Positions 1-9,578 are shown, numbered from the stretch's first letter. The stretch is DNA of 56,081 bases from Flavobacteriales bacterium (GCA_947447955.1 CANFLS010000005.1:1-56081); one strand, 5' to 3'. The notes: a model not told the origin generated them from the sequence alone. A program made the numbers and translations.

Positions 1-144
1 CACAGCTGAGAAATACCCTCCCGTAGGACAAGTATAACTGTTGGTTGCAGAACAAATCTGGGCCTCCGACGGGTTAACCCAGGCTAGCAAGCAATACAAA
101 ATTGCCGGTAGCTTTAGAAATTTTAGTAGTTTTATTATTTTCAT
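1..144 (-). CDS. N-terminus of a secreted protein (partial, runs off window)
   Basis: This is an open frame of 48 codons from an ATG whose complement lies at 142-144, and it is still open at the window edge. Residues 1-29 form a classic Sec signal peptide: a lysine-rich start (MKIIKLLKFLK), a hydrophobic core (PAILYCLLAW) and a likely cleavage site after SEA. The mature part begins with a cysteine-containing QICSATNSYTCPTGG segment. A TATATTTG box on the same strand at 194-201 could be its promoter. The mature domain is outside the window, so no function can be given. It could be another T9SS cargo like its neighbour at 1144-5604, but that is a guess. Confidence 0.7.
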   Translation of the reverse strand, partial: MKIIKLLKFLKLPAILYCLLAWVNPSEAQICSATNSYTCPTGGYFSAV

Positions 145-468
145 AGTATGTAGTTTTCTGTTATTTAGCCTTATTTAGAATCTTACTAAAATACAAATAT
201 ATATAAAACAATACTATTTCATAATTTTAACCACAACATTCTTTAGCAAAACTAAAAAAATAGATTAGAGTCATTAAAAAACAACATGGAAACACTAAGG
301 AAAAATCACAGCCGGTGAAATACTAAATCGTTATGAATCAAACGAAATAAATAATAAAAGAATAAATTGAAATTAAAACCAAAGAAAAAATGGCAAAAAG
401 AGCGCATTTTCAACAAAAATATTGTAGAAAAATACACAAGAAAAAAGTAGACAAAAAATACAATTTAC
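145..468. other. AT-rich intergenic region without a convincing gene
   Basis: These 324 bases separate two minus-strand genes. They hold the presumed promoter of the secreted-protein gene (TATATTTG at 194-201, minus strand). I saw no obvious hairpin terminator for the DUF2461 gene. A 35-codon lysine-rich plus-strand ORF starts at 390 but overlaps the DUF2461 gene and looks like chance. Nothing else is recognisable. Confidence 0.5.
194..201 (-). promoter_or_regulatory. Candidate Bacteroidota -7 box (TATATTTG)
   Basis: This is an exact match to TAnnTTTG on the minus strand, about 50 nt upstream of the secreted-protein start at 144. No TTG/TTTG -33 element sits at the usual distance, so the call rests on the -7 box alone. 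Confidence 0.3.
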
Positions 469-1140
469 TTATATACAATCGGCTAGAACCGCATTAAAAT
501 GAGCGGTTGCCCTCCAAACTTCAATGATATATTCTAGAAAATCAGAATCAAATGATTTTTCGGGTTCAAAGGTATGGGCAACGTAAAATTGCTTATTGAA
601 AATCAAAGGTTGTATGGCTGCAACTTCTTTTAGAGAAGCATCTATAATTTTATTTTTACTACCCAAAACTTCGCCAAAATATTGAATGAACTTCGGCTCA
701 TTTATCGCTTTGTCAAATTTTTGTAAATTTTTAGCAACATTCCTTCTAAACGTCATCAGGTCTTCTTTTTCAGGCATATAAACACCCGAATAAATTCCAC
801 AACTTTCAGCACCCAATTCAATATACATTCCACCTGGCCACATTTTTTTTCTTCCACCAATTTGCAATGAAGCCGAGCAGTGTAATTTGTAAGGTGATTT
901 ATCCTTCGAAAAACGTATGTCTTTATTAATTCTAAACAAACAATCTTTGGCCGTTATATCTTTGTATTCACTATCAAATTTTGACATATTCAAGAGTAAA
1001 TCTGTAATAAAATCAATAAAGGGCTGTTTAACATCATTTTCATACCTTTTTCTATTTTCGTCAAACCAAGATTTTTGATTATTTAATGACAACTCAAGAA
1101 AAAACTCATAAAAAGAGATATCAAAATATTGCTTCGACAT
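469..1140 (-). CDS. DUF2461 domain protein
   Basis: This 223-residue protein spans the whole DUF2461 (TIGR02453) family. The N-terminal SWFDENRKRYE segment matches the family's W-F-x-x-N-R-x-x-Y-E signature. DIRFSKDKSPYK near residue 75 is the conserved central motif. The biochemical function of the family is unknown; members are cytosolic, with no signal peptide or membrane segment, as here. The ATG lies only 3 nt after the stop of the upstream 1486-residue secreted protein on the same strand, so it is probably translated from that mRNA. There is no reason to think the two proteins interact, because one is exported and the other is not. Confidence 0.85.
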   Translation of the reverse strand: MSKQYFDISFYEFFLELSLNNQKSWFDENRKRYENDVKQPFIDFITDLLLNMSKFDSEYKDITAKDCLFRINKDIRFSKDKSPYKLHCSASLQIGGRKKMWPGGMYIELGAESCGIYSGVYMPEKEDLMTFRRNVAKNLQKFDKAINEPKFIQYFGEVLGSKNKIIDASLKEVAAIQPLIFNKQFYVAHTFEPEKSFDSDFLEYIIEVWRATAHFNAVLADCI

Positions 1141-1143
1141 GAT

Positions 1144-4100
1144 TTATTTTCTGTTACTTCCAATAAAAACCTGGCTTGTATATTGCTTGCCAAAAATTTC
1201 ATAAGAAATTACATATATTCCACTTGAAATTTGGGATACATCATAATGATGCACATCGTTATGATGATCTAATTCAACCAAATTTATAACCGCCCCAATT
1301 GAATTCACTAACCTTACTTTTTGAATTTCCAATCCATTTGGAACAGAAATATTCAAACTTGACACAGCAGGATTAGGAAAAATTGCAACCCCATAAAGAT
1401 TAGTTTGATTCATTGAAGCCCTATTCATCACAATTTGCTTTGATTTAAAGCAAATACATCCACCGTCACGCGTTTTTGCATTCATTGAAGCCGCATATGA
1501 GCCATCACCAGATAAATTGAAATAAACAGCTGCATTTAAATCCTTAGACGATTGATTACCCAACCCAACAATATTCCAACTATAATCAATATTATTTTGA
1601 CCACCAATATTAGCGTTATTATCCATTGGTTCTAATTTGGCTCCATAAAAAGAAGAAGCGTAATCAGGCGTAAAATTAAAATCACAAGTTCTCGGCAATT
1701 CGTAAATATTAATTTGCTTCACAAGTGTTGCACTACATCCACCCAAAATTTTTGCAGTTAAAGTAATATTGAAGGTTTTGTTTTGAAGGACACTGTATAT
1801 GTGTATAGGTCTTTCCAACTTGGATGAATCATTGTCGCCAAAATCCCAATTATATTCAATTTTACCTAAGCCTGTTGATCTGTTATCAAAGAAAATGGTA
1901 TCATTTGAACATTTGTCTTGAAACACAAAACTAGGGGTAGGTTCGTCGAGCACTTCAATATCTTTTGACAATTTTGCAACGCAACCATTATCTAATGTTA
2001 CGGTTAATGAAATTGTCCTTTTTCCTGTTGTTGGCCATTTGTGGCTTACATTGTCAGATGTACTTGTATTTCCGTCAGAAAAATCCCAAAGTGGATTTGC
2101 CGCAGTACCAGATACAGCTGGGGTCGTATTCGAAAAATCAGTTTTACTAATTGCGCAAAACTGTGTATTTGTAAAGCTCACTTTGGGAGATTCTTTGATG
2201 CCAATTTTTTTGGTTATAGAATCTTTACATCCAAATTCTGATAGCACAACCAGTTTGATATTTTTTGTACCTGCAGAAGAAAATGAATAGGTAGGATTTT
2301 TATCTACACTTGTCTTTCCGTTATCATCAAAATTCCAAGTACTGCCATAATTACTTCCACCAGCAGTTGTATTATTTACAAACACTATTTTCTCATTGTC
2401 ACAATTTCCAGATTGTTTGGTAAAATCGGGAGTCGGTTTATCAAACACAATAATTTTTTGGGTACCCGATGAAATACAGCCCCCATTGTTGCTTGTTAAT
2501 TTAACCGTGTATGTGGCAGCTTTTGTGTATTGTATTGCAAACGAAGATTTGTTATTTACAATTGTTCCATTACCGTCTCCAAAATCCCAACTCATTGTTG
2601 AAGTAATTGGCGTTGTATTATTGGTAATTTTCAAATCGTTACCAATACAAGCATTTTCTTTGGTAAAGGAAACAGTAGGACGGGTATTTACAACAACGTT
2701 ATACGATTTTGTAAACACAAAATAATAAGGAGAAGAAATAGCCTTAAATGAAACGTTGAATGTCCCTCCTGATAAAAATCTAAATGAAGGTTCCACACTA
2801 TTCACCGTATCGGCAGCATTCCCCGTTCCAAAATTCCAGGTATAATTCAAATAACCTGATTTCAAGGTTGAATTATTTTTGAAATTAACTGTATCACCAG
2901 AACAAATTTTAGAGGCATAGGTAAAATTAAATCTCGGCGATGGTGAAATATAAACCAAACGTTTGTAAGTGGTATCGCAACCCGTATTTACATCTACAAC
3001 ATTGACTTTGACATAGATAAAACTATCTTCCAAAGTTGAATCCGTAGTTACAAACTTCACTTCCAAATCTGCGGAGCCTGTTGGAGCTGTTAGCGTAGCG
3101 CCCGAAATTGATTTACCCCCTTTGGTATATGCTTGAACACTTGCATACCAATTCTTCGGGGAAGTTGAACCGTAAGAAGTATTCGAATACAATCGAGGCG
3201 CTTTCAAATCGTAATAAATTGGTGTTCCGTTTATAGTAATATCAAAACTACTTCCATACTGATAAATAGCTGTATTGGGTGTTGTTACTTTTGATGATGC
3301 AATCATGCCCAATCCACCTGGAGATGCAGTGATGGTGGCAGTATATTTTAAGGTATCATTTAACAAATTATCATCACCAAGGTCGATGTATACTTTTATG
3401 TCATTTTTGCCAGCATTTATAAATACCATAGGTACAGAAAATGTAATTTTTTGAGAATCATTTGGCAATATTTTTTGGGTTACTTTTTGACGTGTAACCT
3501 TTCCATTCACAGAGTATGCTACATAAAAATTATAGGCTGTATCAACAAAATTATTCTTTACATAAATTGAAAAAGTTCTTTCAGCGCCAGCACAGATTTT
3601 ACCCGTTACATTTAAATCCGATTTCACCAATTTCAAATCCAAATAATTCTCAAAAGATCCCCTATCACTATTTTTGGTATTTCTCAACACGCCTGGCAAA
3701 TCGTAATCATTTCCCTTTACGTACGGTACATTGTTTTGGGTTTCAAAGCAATTGGAACGAAAATCATTTTTAGCAACATTGATAAAAACAGGATTTAAAA
3801 AACTTTCTCCAGGCCCTACATCACTACTCGCTTTCCAACCGCTAAAATTGGAAAAAGAATTGGAACCCAAATACCAAGATTGGCCGGTGGCATAACTAAT
3901 ATTAAAAGAATTATTGTTACACAATTTTATTGCAGTAGAAGAATATAAAAATGCAGGAGCTCCATTTCCGGCACCTTTCATATCAACGATATTTCCAACA
4001 CATGTTATGGAAGATTCATCTTCTGCATAGAAACCATAGGAGTTATTACCCGCATTGTTTTCTCTCATATAAATGGTATTCTGACGAATTTCCAAATTAT

Positions 4101-5604
4101 TGCCTGTATTATAATTGATATCGTAAAAAGAAAAATTATCCGTGCCCGAATTGTTTTTTGCTACTAAGTTCGAATTAAAAGAGAGATTAACCAGATAATA
4201 CAAAAAAGTACAATAAAATGAACTGGTTGGTGAAATTACATTATTCGCAGTAATTGAATTCCTATCTATCATCCAACTTCCATCATACAAAGCAGCAAAT
4301 CCATACAATTCATTTGCAGCAACAACCGAATCAATAATATTAGATTCTAGGATATTTATCGCATTGGTTTTGCAACCCACTGAAATAAAATAATAGGTAA
4401 CCAAACTTCCCGTATTTGATGAACCAAAATCACATTTTTTTACTTTATTTCCAATGGCATTTATGTCTGAGCAATTGGTAGCATAGACCACTGTTGAGGT
4501 ACCAGTTAATCCATTAATATTATAAAATTCATTCTGTTTTATTAATAATAATTCTGAATTATCGCTGGTAATGCCATTGAAATAGCTAGCAAACGAAAGG
4601 GAACTAAATTTATTCAATTCAATTGTTAATGGATAATTCGAAGTACCATAGGCATTCACAATTTCCATGGCGGTTAATCCTGCCAAATAATTACCAGAAT
4701 AAGTTGGAGAAGCTCCTTTAAATGGCAAATCGTGAATGGTATTTTTACCAAAATAATTGCTTCTATTAGTAGAATATCCCTCATGAAAATAAAAGATTTT
4801 CATCATGCTATCTACACCCGAATTGTTTGTAGCCGTTTCGCGAGAAATATCATTGCTAACAAACTGATCTCCGTTTATATAATTAATGTAAAATGCACTG
4901 CTGTAAAAATTTTTGATACTATTCCCAACAAAGGAATTGTCGGTAGCTACAGAACTATAAAAACTTGAACCCTGTTGATCAATAATACCGTAGGCTGGAC
5001 CAGTTGCATTGGTTGAACTTGTTTTTAACGTGCAATTTTTAATTGTATTGCGCATTCCATTGTGCGTAGTTGAAGTCGTCTTAATTGCCGAATTGCTAGA
5101 AGCAAAAGAGATATACGCACCAGTTGGAATGGTTGAACTACTTAAGCCTGAGAAATCTATGGTACATCCATCAATCACATTGTCATTTGCTGCACCCGAA
5201 AATCGAATTCCTTGCACCATTGCATTGGAACCAGAATGCAATAAATACAAACTCTTAATTTGTACGTAATCAACACCATTCAACCAAATCATTTCATAGG
5301 TTGGTGAACCACTTAAGGTTTTGGAATTTCCATTAATGCTTAAGGTTTTGGTTGAAGTAGTAGGATTGGTTGAATTTTGAGTTAATTGAACGGTAGCTGT
5401 TATGCTCAAATTGGACATAACTGTTACGTTCACTGCACCGCTTACACCATTGTTGTTGAACGCTGTTGCAAAATCAGCCCAGGTAGCATAATTCGTAGCT
5501 GAGGTTGTTCCACCAATTGTGTAATTTCCTGAAAGTTGCCCAAAAACTGGTAAACTAACAAGAAATACAAAACCAGCAAGAATATAATTCTTGATATTTT
5601 TCAT
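1144..5604 (-). CDS. T9SS type A sorting-domain protein with beta-helix and PKD repeats
   Basis: This is a 1486-residue secreted adhesin-like protein. Residues 1-22 are a signal peptide ending in VFGQ. Residues of about 30-660 are rich in N/S/T and short turns (for example GNTITIG-like rungs and repeated N-G-x-x-x-x-N-N) and include SAANDNVIDGCTI, as expected for a right-handed parallel beta-helix. About 884-1303 holds five PKD domains, each with a W-x-F-x-D/T-G-type core (WNFGTG, WDFGDG, WNFDDN, WDFSDG, WDFGDN) and a sixth, degraded unit after them. The last 82 residues, starting at FPNPAVSSLNI and ending GIYVISYEIFGKQYTSQVF, are a T9SS type A sorting domain. The protein is therefore predicted to cross the outer membrane by T9SS and be surface-anchored or released. 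The ligand is unknown. A -7 box lies 13 nt upstream of the ATG. Confidence 0.9.
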   Translation of the reverse strand: MKNIKNYILAGFVFLVSLPVFGQLSGNYTIGGTTSATNYATWADFATAFNNNGVSGAVNVTVMSNLSITATVQLTQNSTNPTTSTKTLSINGNSKTLSGSPTYEMIWLNGVDYVQIKSLYLLHSGSNAMVQGIRFSGAANDNVIDGCTIDFSGLSSSTIPTGAYISFASSNSAIKTTSTTHNGMRNTIKNCTLKTSSTNATGPAYGIIDQQGSSFYSSVATDNSFVGNSIKNFYSSAFYINYINGDQFVSNDISRETATNNSGVDSMMKIFYFHEGYSTNRSNYFGKNTIHDLPFKGASPTYSGNYLAGLTAMEIVNAYGTSNYPLTIELNKFSSLSFASYFNGITSDNSELLLIKQNEFYNINGLTGTSTVVYATNCSDINAIGNKVKKCDFGSSNTGSLVTYYFISVGCKTNAINILESNIIDSVVAANELYGFAALYDGSWMIDRNSITANNVISPTSSFYCTFLYYLVNLSFNSNLVAKNNSGTDNFSFYDINYNTGNNLEIRQNTIYMRENNAGNNSYGFYAEDESSITCVGNIVDMKGAGNGAPAFLYSSTAIKLCNNNSFNISYATGQSWYLGSNSFSNFSGWKASSDVGPGESFLNPVFINVAKNDFRSNCFETQNNVPYVKGNDYDLPGVLRNTKNSDRGSFENYLDLKLVKSDLNVTGKICAGAERTFSIYVKNNFVDTAYNFYVAYSVNGKVTRQKVTQKILPNDSQKITFSVPMVFINAGKNDIKVYIDLGDDNLLNDTLKYTATITASPGGLGMIASSKVTTPNTAIYQYGSSFDITINGTPIYYDLKAPRLYSNTSYGSTSPKNWYASVQAYTKGGKSISGATLTAPTGSADLEVKFVTTDSTLEDSFIYVKVNVVDVNTGCDTTYKRLVYISPSPRFNFTYASKICSGDTVNFKNNSTLKSGYLNYTWNFGTGNAADTVNSVEPSFRFLSGGTFNVSFKAISSPYYFVFTKSYNVVVNTRPTVSFTKENACIGNDLKITNNTTPITSTMSWDFGDGNGTIVNNKSSFAIQYTKAATYTVKLTSNNGGCISSGTQKIIVFDKPTPDFTKQSGNCDNEKIVFVNNTTAGGSNYGSTWNFDDNGKTSVDKNPTYSFSSAGTKNIKLVVLSEFGCKDSITKKIGIKESPKVSFTNTQFCAISKTDFSNTTPAVSGTAANPLWDFSDGNTSTSDNVSHKWPTTGKRTISLTVTLDNGCVAKLSKDIEVLDEPTPSFVFQDKCSNDTIFFDNRSTGLGKIEYNWDFGDNDSSKLERPIHIYSVLQNKTFNITLTAKILGGCSATLVKQINIYELPRTCDFNFTPDYASSFYGAKLEPMDNNANIGGQNNIDYSWNIVGLGNQSSKDLNAAVYFNLSGDGSYAASMNAKTRDGGCICFKSKQIVMNRASMNQTNLYGVAIFPNPAVSSLNISVPNGLEIQKVRLVNSIGAVINLVELDHHNDVHHYDVSQISSGIYVISYEIFGKQYTSQVFIGSNRK

Positions 5605-5617
5605 AATTTAGAATAAA

Positions 5618-5625
5618 CAAATTTA
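5618..5625 (-). promoter_or_regulatory. -7 box (TAAATTTG) of the type A cargo gene
   Basis: This is an exact TAnnTTTG match on the minus strand, 13 nt upstream of the ATG at 5604, implying a leader of only about 8 nt. The same octamer occurs before 51316, 24411 and 55402. I could not find a -33 element. Confidence 0.45.
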
Positions 5626-5664
5626 TGAAAAAAGAAGTGAAGTAGTTAAATAGTTGAAATTGGA

Positions 5665-5698
5665 ATTAAAATTGTATTATTTACAATACAATTTTAAT
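5665..5698 (-). terminator. AT-rich 14-bp hairpin overlapping the MscS stop codon
   Basis: There are perfect inverted 14-base arms at 5665-5678 and 5685-5698 with a 6-nt loop. The arm nearest the gene contains the TAA stop of the MscS gene. It lacks a clean T-run, so it may be a weak terminator or a 3'-end stabilising hairpin instead of a classical intrinsic terminator. Confidence 0.4.
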
Positions 5699-6995
5699 CG
5701 TTCATCAAATCAATTTCACCGTCAAGAACGCCAGTAAATTCGCTACTCGGACTTTCAAATATTTCCAATTCAAAATCGCGAACTGCTGAAAAAACATGGT
5801 CAAAAATATCGGCTTGAACATCTTCATAGTTTGCCCATTGCTTATCGTAGGTAAAACAGTAAATTTCAATCGGCAAACCTTTGTCCGTTGGAGCCAATTG
5901 ACGAACTACATGTGCCATTTCTTTATTTACTTTGTTTAATGATTCAAGATACAGATTCAAATACACCCGAAACAATCCCAAATTGGTAAAATTCCTATGA
6001 TTGCCTTTGAAATTTTTATCACCTGCCAACTTTTTGTTGTGTTCATTGATTTCAGGTAATTTCTCATCGATATAAGAAGTAATCAAATTGATTTTTCTAA
6101 ATTTTTCAAGCATTTTTTCATTGCAAAAACTGATACTTGAAATTTTAATAAACACAGCTCTTTTTATACGTCTTCCATCTGATTCTTCCATGCCTCTCCA
6201 ATTTTTGAATGACTCTGAAGTAAAGGCAGTTGTTGGTATCGTTGTATTCGTATTATCCCAGTTCTTTATTTTTACAGTTGACAAATTGATATCAGTCACC
6301 AAACCATCGGCACCATATTTAGAAAACTCAATCCAATCTCCATTTCTCAATAAATCATTACTCGAAATTTGAATAGAAGCTGCAAAACCCATTAATATAT
6401 TTTTAAAAGCCAAGGCTAGAACAGCCGACATTGCACCTACGGCAGTAAACAAGGCCCAAAGTGGCTTGCCAGATACGATTGAAATGATAATGAGTAAACC
6501 TAAAACGTTGAGAACTATGCCTAATAATTGCACAAATGAAGCTACAGGTTTATCTTTCAACGATTCGATTTCCAAAAGAATAATTTTCATGGCTTTTAAT
6601 GTGCTTTGAAGAAATACAAGCACAACTACCACCATTGTCAATTCAATCAATATATGTGCATATGGTCTAACATTTGGAAACTCAGTTAAAACCAAAGGCA
6701 ATGTAATTTTCGTAAAAACTGCTGGAATTAAGTGGCCTAAGTGTTTAAAAATCTTCTTTTCAACCAGAATATCTAAAAACTTACTTTGTTTGTTGTTTGC
6801 ATATTGTTTAACAACAGCGAGTATTGCTTTTCTTGAAATCCAATCAATGATAACCACCAAAACCCCCAAAAGCGCAATCAATATAACCAATTTAACTGTT
6901 AACGCCGATGCCCTAGATACACCTGCCTTTACAACCAAATCCATCACCCAACTTGCAAATTTTTCTTGCAAACTGAAAGTCTTATTCATATCCAT
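5694..6995 (-). CDS. MscS-family mechanosensitive channel, YbdG-like
   Basis: This 433-residue inner-membrane protein has about five hydrophobic segments in the first 210 residues. The pore-lining TM3 region reads TAVGAMSAVLALAFKNIL. The MscS beta domain follows (NDLLRNGDWIEF, TTIPTTAF). The C-terminal half carries features seen in E. coli YbdG (the MscM-type channel): NWRGMEESDGRRIKRA, NLGLFRVYL, and VRQLAPTDKGLPIEIYCF followed by QADIFDHVF. The family opens under membrane tension and protects against hypo-osmotic shock. The annotated ATG (complement 6993-6995) and a second at 6989 are both possible. A TAATTTTG box only 4 nt upstream of 6995 would give a leaderless message from that ATG. It is divergent from the S41 protease gene. 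Confidence 0.9.
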   Translation of the reverse strand: MDMNKTFSLQEKFASWVMDLVVKAGVSRASALTVKLVILIALLGVLVVIIDWISRKAILAVVKQYANNKQSKFLDILVEKKIFKHLGHLIPAVFTKITLPLVLTEFPNVRPYAHILIELTMVVVVLVFLQSTLKAMKIILLEIESLKDKPVASFVQLLGIVLNVLGLLIIISIVSGKPLWALFTAVGAMSAVLALAFKNILMGFAASIQISSNDLLRNGDWIEFSKYGADGLVTDINLSTVKIKNWDNTNTTIPTTAFTSESFKNWRGMEESDGRRIKRAVFIKISSISFCNEKMLEKFRKINLITSYIDEKLPEINEHNKKLAGDKNFKGNHRNFTNLGLFRVYLNLYLESLNKVNKEMAHVVRQLAPTDKGLPIEIYCFTYDKQWANYEDVQADIFDHVFSAVRDFELEIFESPSSEFTGVLDGEIDLMND

Positions 6996-6999
6996 ACCA

Positions 7000-7007
7000 C
7001 AAAATTA
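7000..7007 (-). promoter_or_regulatory. -7 box (TAATTTTG) of the MscS gene
   Basis: This TAnnTTTG match on the minus strand ends 4 nt before the first ATG of the MscS gene. If used, transcription would start at or inside the start codon, giving a leaderless mRNA or initiation at the second ATG (6989). A GTTTAAACAA motif lies just upstream at 7014-7023. Confidence 0.35.
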
Positions 7008-7082
7008 AGCGCAGTTTAAACAATTTCCACTATGAAATTAAACCATTTTTCAATTTTCATCGTTCTTATAGTTGTCAAATAT

Positions 7083-7090
7083 TATCTTTG
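7083..7090 (+). promoter_or_regulatory. -7 box (TATCTTTG) of the S41 protease operon
   Basis: This exact TAnnTTTG match ends 5 nt before the ATG at 7096. It favours 7096 as the true start over the upstream in-frame TTG at 7072 and suggests a leaderless or near-leaderless transcript. No clear -33 element is visible. Confidence 0.4.
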
Positions 7091-7095
7091 AATCA

Positions 7096-8748
7096 ATGAC
7101 AATTAAAATACCCAAGTGGCTAATTCTGTGTCTCGTAGCTTTTTTCCTAAGTTCGGGCTCTAGATTGGTGAATGATTTATTTGAATTTTCTAAAAATCTC
7201 GAAATTTTTTCTGCAGTATATAAAGAAGTTGGTGATAAATATGTTGATGAAGTACCACCCGGTAAATTAGTGAAAACTGCCATTACGGCAATGCTTTCTA
7301 GCCTAGACCCTTACACCGTTTTTTTTAGCGAGTACCAAGCCGAAGAAGCACTTATTGAAAGACAAGGAGAATATGGTGGAGTTGGTTGCAGGGTAATTTA
7401 TAGAGATAAATTCCCTGTGATTTCTGAGATAATTGAAGGTTACGCCTTCGATAAAGCAGATATCAGAATTGGCGATATTATTACCCAAGTTGGCCAATCA
7501 AATAATTTACAATCTACTGAAAATGCCAATCAGGAATTCATATTTGAACAATTTAGAGGCGCTCCAGAATCGCAATTTACCGTTGTGATTAAAAGAGGTT
7601 CAGAATCTCTTACCAAGAACATTGTTCGTACAAATGTAAAAACCAAAAGTGTTCCCTATTCCGGTATGATCTCCAACAATATCGGATATATCAAACTAGA
7701 TGAATTTGGGCAGCAATGTTCAAATGAAATTGAAATTGAATTGAAAAAATTGCAAAACAGCCATGAATTAAAAGGCTTGGTACTCGATTTACGCAATAAT
7801 GGTGGGGGACTTTTAAACGAAGCCGTAAACATTGTTGGATTGTTTGTAGGCGAAAATAAACTTGTGGTTTCTTTGAAAGGCAAAAATCAGGAGGGACCAA
7901 AAAAATGGATTACCCCATCACCTGCTGTTGCACCGAATTTACCACTTGTGATATTGGTTAACAAAAACTCGGCATCGGCATCGGAAGTAGTAAGTGGGAG
8001 TTTGCAAGATATGGACCGCGCTGTAATTGTAGGTCAAACAAGCTTTGGTAAAGGATTGGTGCAGAATTATTCAACCCTACCGTACCGAACCCAAATGAAA
8101 ATTACCACTGCCCGATATTACACACCAAGTGGCAGATGTATTCAAAAACTCCAATATGACGAAAAAGATGAGTTTGGTAAAGCAACAGTAAAATCAAACG
8201 ACCAAAAGAAAATTTTCAAAACCAAAAATGGTAGAATTGTATACGATGCAGGCGGAATTGACCCCGATGTTTTCCTTCCTTTATTCGATGGAGCACAATT
8301 GATTCAATGGTTAGAGAAAGAATTTTTTATTTTCGATTGGTCAAATAAATACACACAATCTCACCCCGAGTATTTAAAAAATCCCGAATCAATTCAATCG
8401 AATTTTACTCAATATCAAAGCGATTTTGAACTATTTATTTCAACAAAGGGTCCCAAAATCATGCAAAAAAATTGGCAAAATTATTTGAGAAAACAAGGTG
8501 CAGATACCTTTTGGACACAGCAAATGGGATTGTATACTATTGATGAAAAAAAGCTAACTACTTTTTTAACTACAGGACTTGCATCTAATAAAAATCAAAT
8601 TGCAACACAGCTACAATTGGCATTATTTAAAAGATGCTTCAAAGCTGAAAAATATTATTATAATTCACTAAAAATCGACAATGAAATTGGACATTGCGTT
8701 GAAATTTTAAATGCTCCCGAAAGAATCAAAATGATATTAAAACAATGA
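7096..8748 (+). CDS. S41 family C-terminal processing peptidase
   Basis: This is a 550-residue envelope serine protease. The N-terminus has a hydrophobic signal or anchor (KWLILCLVAFFLSSG). A CTP N-terminal region with the conserved SSLDPYTVFFS follows. Next comes a PDZ domain (about residues 80-180, beginning GEYGGVG) and then the peptidase S41 core. The catalytic serine lies in NSASASEVVSG (about residue 294) and the lysine in TSFGKGLVQ (about 319), a Ser-Lys dyad. Family members trim or degrade periplasmic proteins after recognising hydrophobic C-termini. The ATG at 7096 is preferred to the TTG at 7072 because a -7 promoter box lies between them. Its stop overlaps the TauE start by 4 bases (ATGA), so the two genes are translationally coupled. 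Confidence 0.92.
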   Translation: MTIKIPKWLILCLVAFFLSSGSRLVNDLFEFSKNLEIFSAVYKEVGDKYVDEVPPGKLVKTAITAMLSSLDPYTVFFSEYQAEEALIERQGEYGGVGCRVIYRDKFPVISEIIEGYAFDKADIRIGDIITQVGQSNNLQSTENANQEFIFEQFRGAPESQFTVVIKRGSESLTKNIVRTNVKTKSVPYSGMISNNIGYIKLDEFGQQCSNEIEIELKKLQNSHELKGLVLDLRNNGGGLLNEAVNIVGLFVGENKLVVSLKGKNQEGPKKWITPSPAVAPNLPLVILVNKNSASASEVVSGSLQDMDRAVIVGQTSFGKGLVQNYSTLPYRTQMKITTARYYTPSGRCIQKLQYDEKDEFGKATVKSNDQKKIFKTKNGRIVYDAGGIDPDVFLPLFDGAQLIQWLEKEFFIFDWSNKYTQSHPEYLKNPESIQSNFTQYQSDFELFISTKGPKIMQKNWQNYLRKQGADTFWTQQMGLYTIDEKKLTTFLTTGLASNKNQIATQLQLALFKRCFKAEKYYYNSLKIDNEIGHCVEILNAPERIKMILKQ

Positions 8749-9578
8749 TTTTAAACTTTTTTATTTTAATCATTGGTGGATGTTTGGGCGGTTTTTTAGC
8801 TGGACTATTAGGCGTTGGAGGGGGTATGATTTTTATACCTTTCATCCAATACATGCTTTCTGATTTCACAGATATTCCTGATTCTGAAATTGTAAAATTC
8901 ACTTTGGCAAACTCAATTGGATTGGTTTTTCTGAGCGGAATTTCTGGAATTTCAAGGCAAATAAAATTGAAAATTTATAGTTTCAAAAACAGTTTATACA
9001 TTGGAATACCTGGAGCAATTGCTGCTTCAACAATGAATTGGGCAATACAAAATGGAAATTGGTATATCAAATCAGATTTCCAAAAAGTATTCCTTTTGTT
9101 TCTCATCCTTTCAATTTTAAACATGCTTTTTGGCAAGCAGAACAATGCAATGGACCAAAATGAAATTGGTGATCGATTCATCTTTAAAATTATTTTAGGT
9201 CTCATGGCAGGCACCGTGGTTGCTTTGAGTGGATTGGGCGGTGGAATTATTATGGTTCCTCTCATTCGATATTTGCTAAAAAAACCAATTCACGAGGCTA
9301 CATCACTGAGTTTGAGCATCGTTCCACTTTTATCGTTGGTTCCTGTCATTCAAAACATGACGGCTAAAAATGCCCCTCATTTGATTCAAAACGGCTATCA
9401 TTTCCCTATGTCGGGATATATTATTTGGCCATATTTTATTCCACTGGCCATCGGCGTCATCTTTTTCTCATCTTTTGGACAGAAAACGGCACAAAAAGTG
9501 CCCGTTTTATGGCTAAGAGTTATATTTGCTGTTCTTTCAACCATAATTTTAATAAAAACACTCTATGAAATTTTCTAA
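8745..9578 (+). CDS. TauE/SafE family (DUF81) membrane transporter
   Basis: This 277-residue integral membrane protein has about eight transmembrane segments arranged as two homologous halves. Each half begins with the family's glycine-rich signature (LAGLLGVGGGMIFIPF near the N-terminus and VALSGLGGGIIMVPLI near residue 160). The family exports or imports sulfite, sulfoacetate or other organosulfonate anions, but the substrate cannot be read from the sequence. It overlaps the S41 gene by 4 bases and the following M28 gene by 14 bases, so it is an internal gene of the operon. No sulfur-metabolism gene is adjacent, unless metF hints at a link to methionine. Confidence 0.88.
   Translation: MILNFFILIIGGCLGGFLAGLLGVGGGMIFIPFIQYMLSDFTDIPDSEIVKFTLANSIGLVFLSGISGISRQIKLKIYSFKNSLYIGIPGAIAASTMNWAIQNGNWYIKSDFQKVFLLFLILSILNMLFGKQNNAMDQNEIGDRFIFKIILGLMAGTVVALSGLGGGIIMVPLIRYLLKKPIHEATSLSLSIVPLLSLVPVIQNMTAKNAPHLIQNGYHFPMSGYIIWPYFIPLAIGVIFFSSFGQKTAQKVPVLWLRVIFAVLSTIILIKTLYEIF

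Noticed and set aside
390-497. Small plus-strand ORF of 35 residues, lysine-rich
   Set aside because: It overlaps the 3' end of the DUF2461 gene, has AT-driven composition and has no recognisable motif.
2396-2725. 109-codon plus-strand ORF inside the 1486-residue gene
   Set aside because: It is antisense to PKD coding sequence and likely a shadow of repeat-rich coding.
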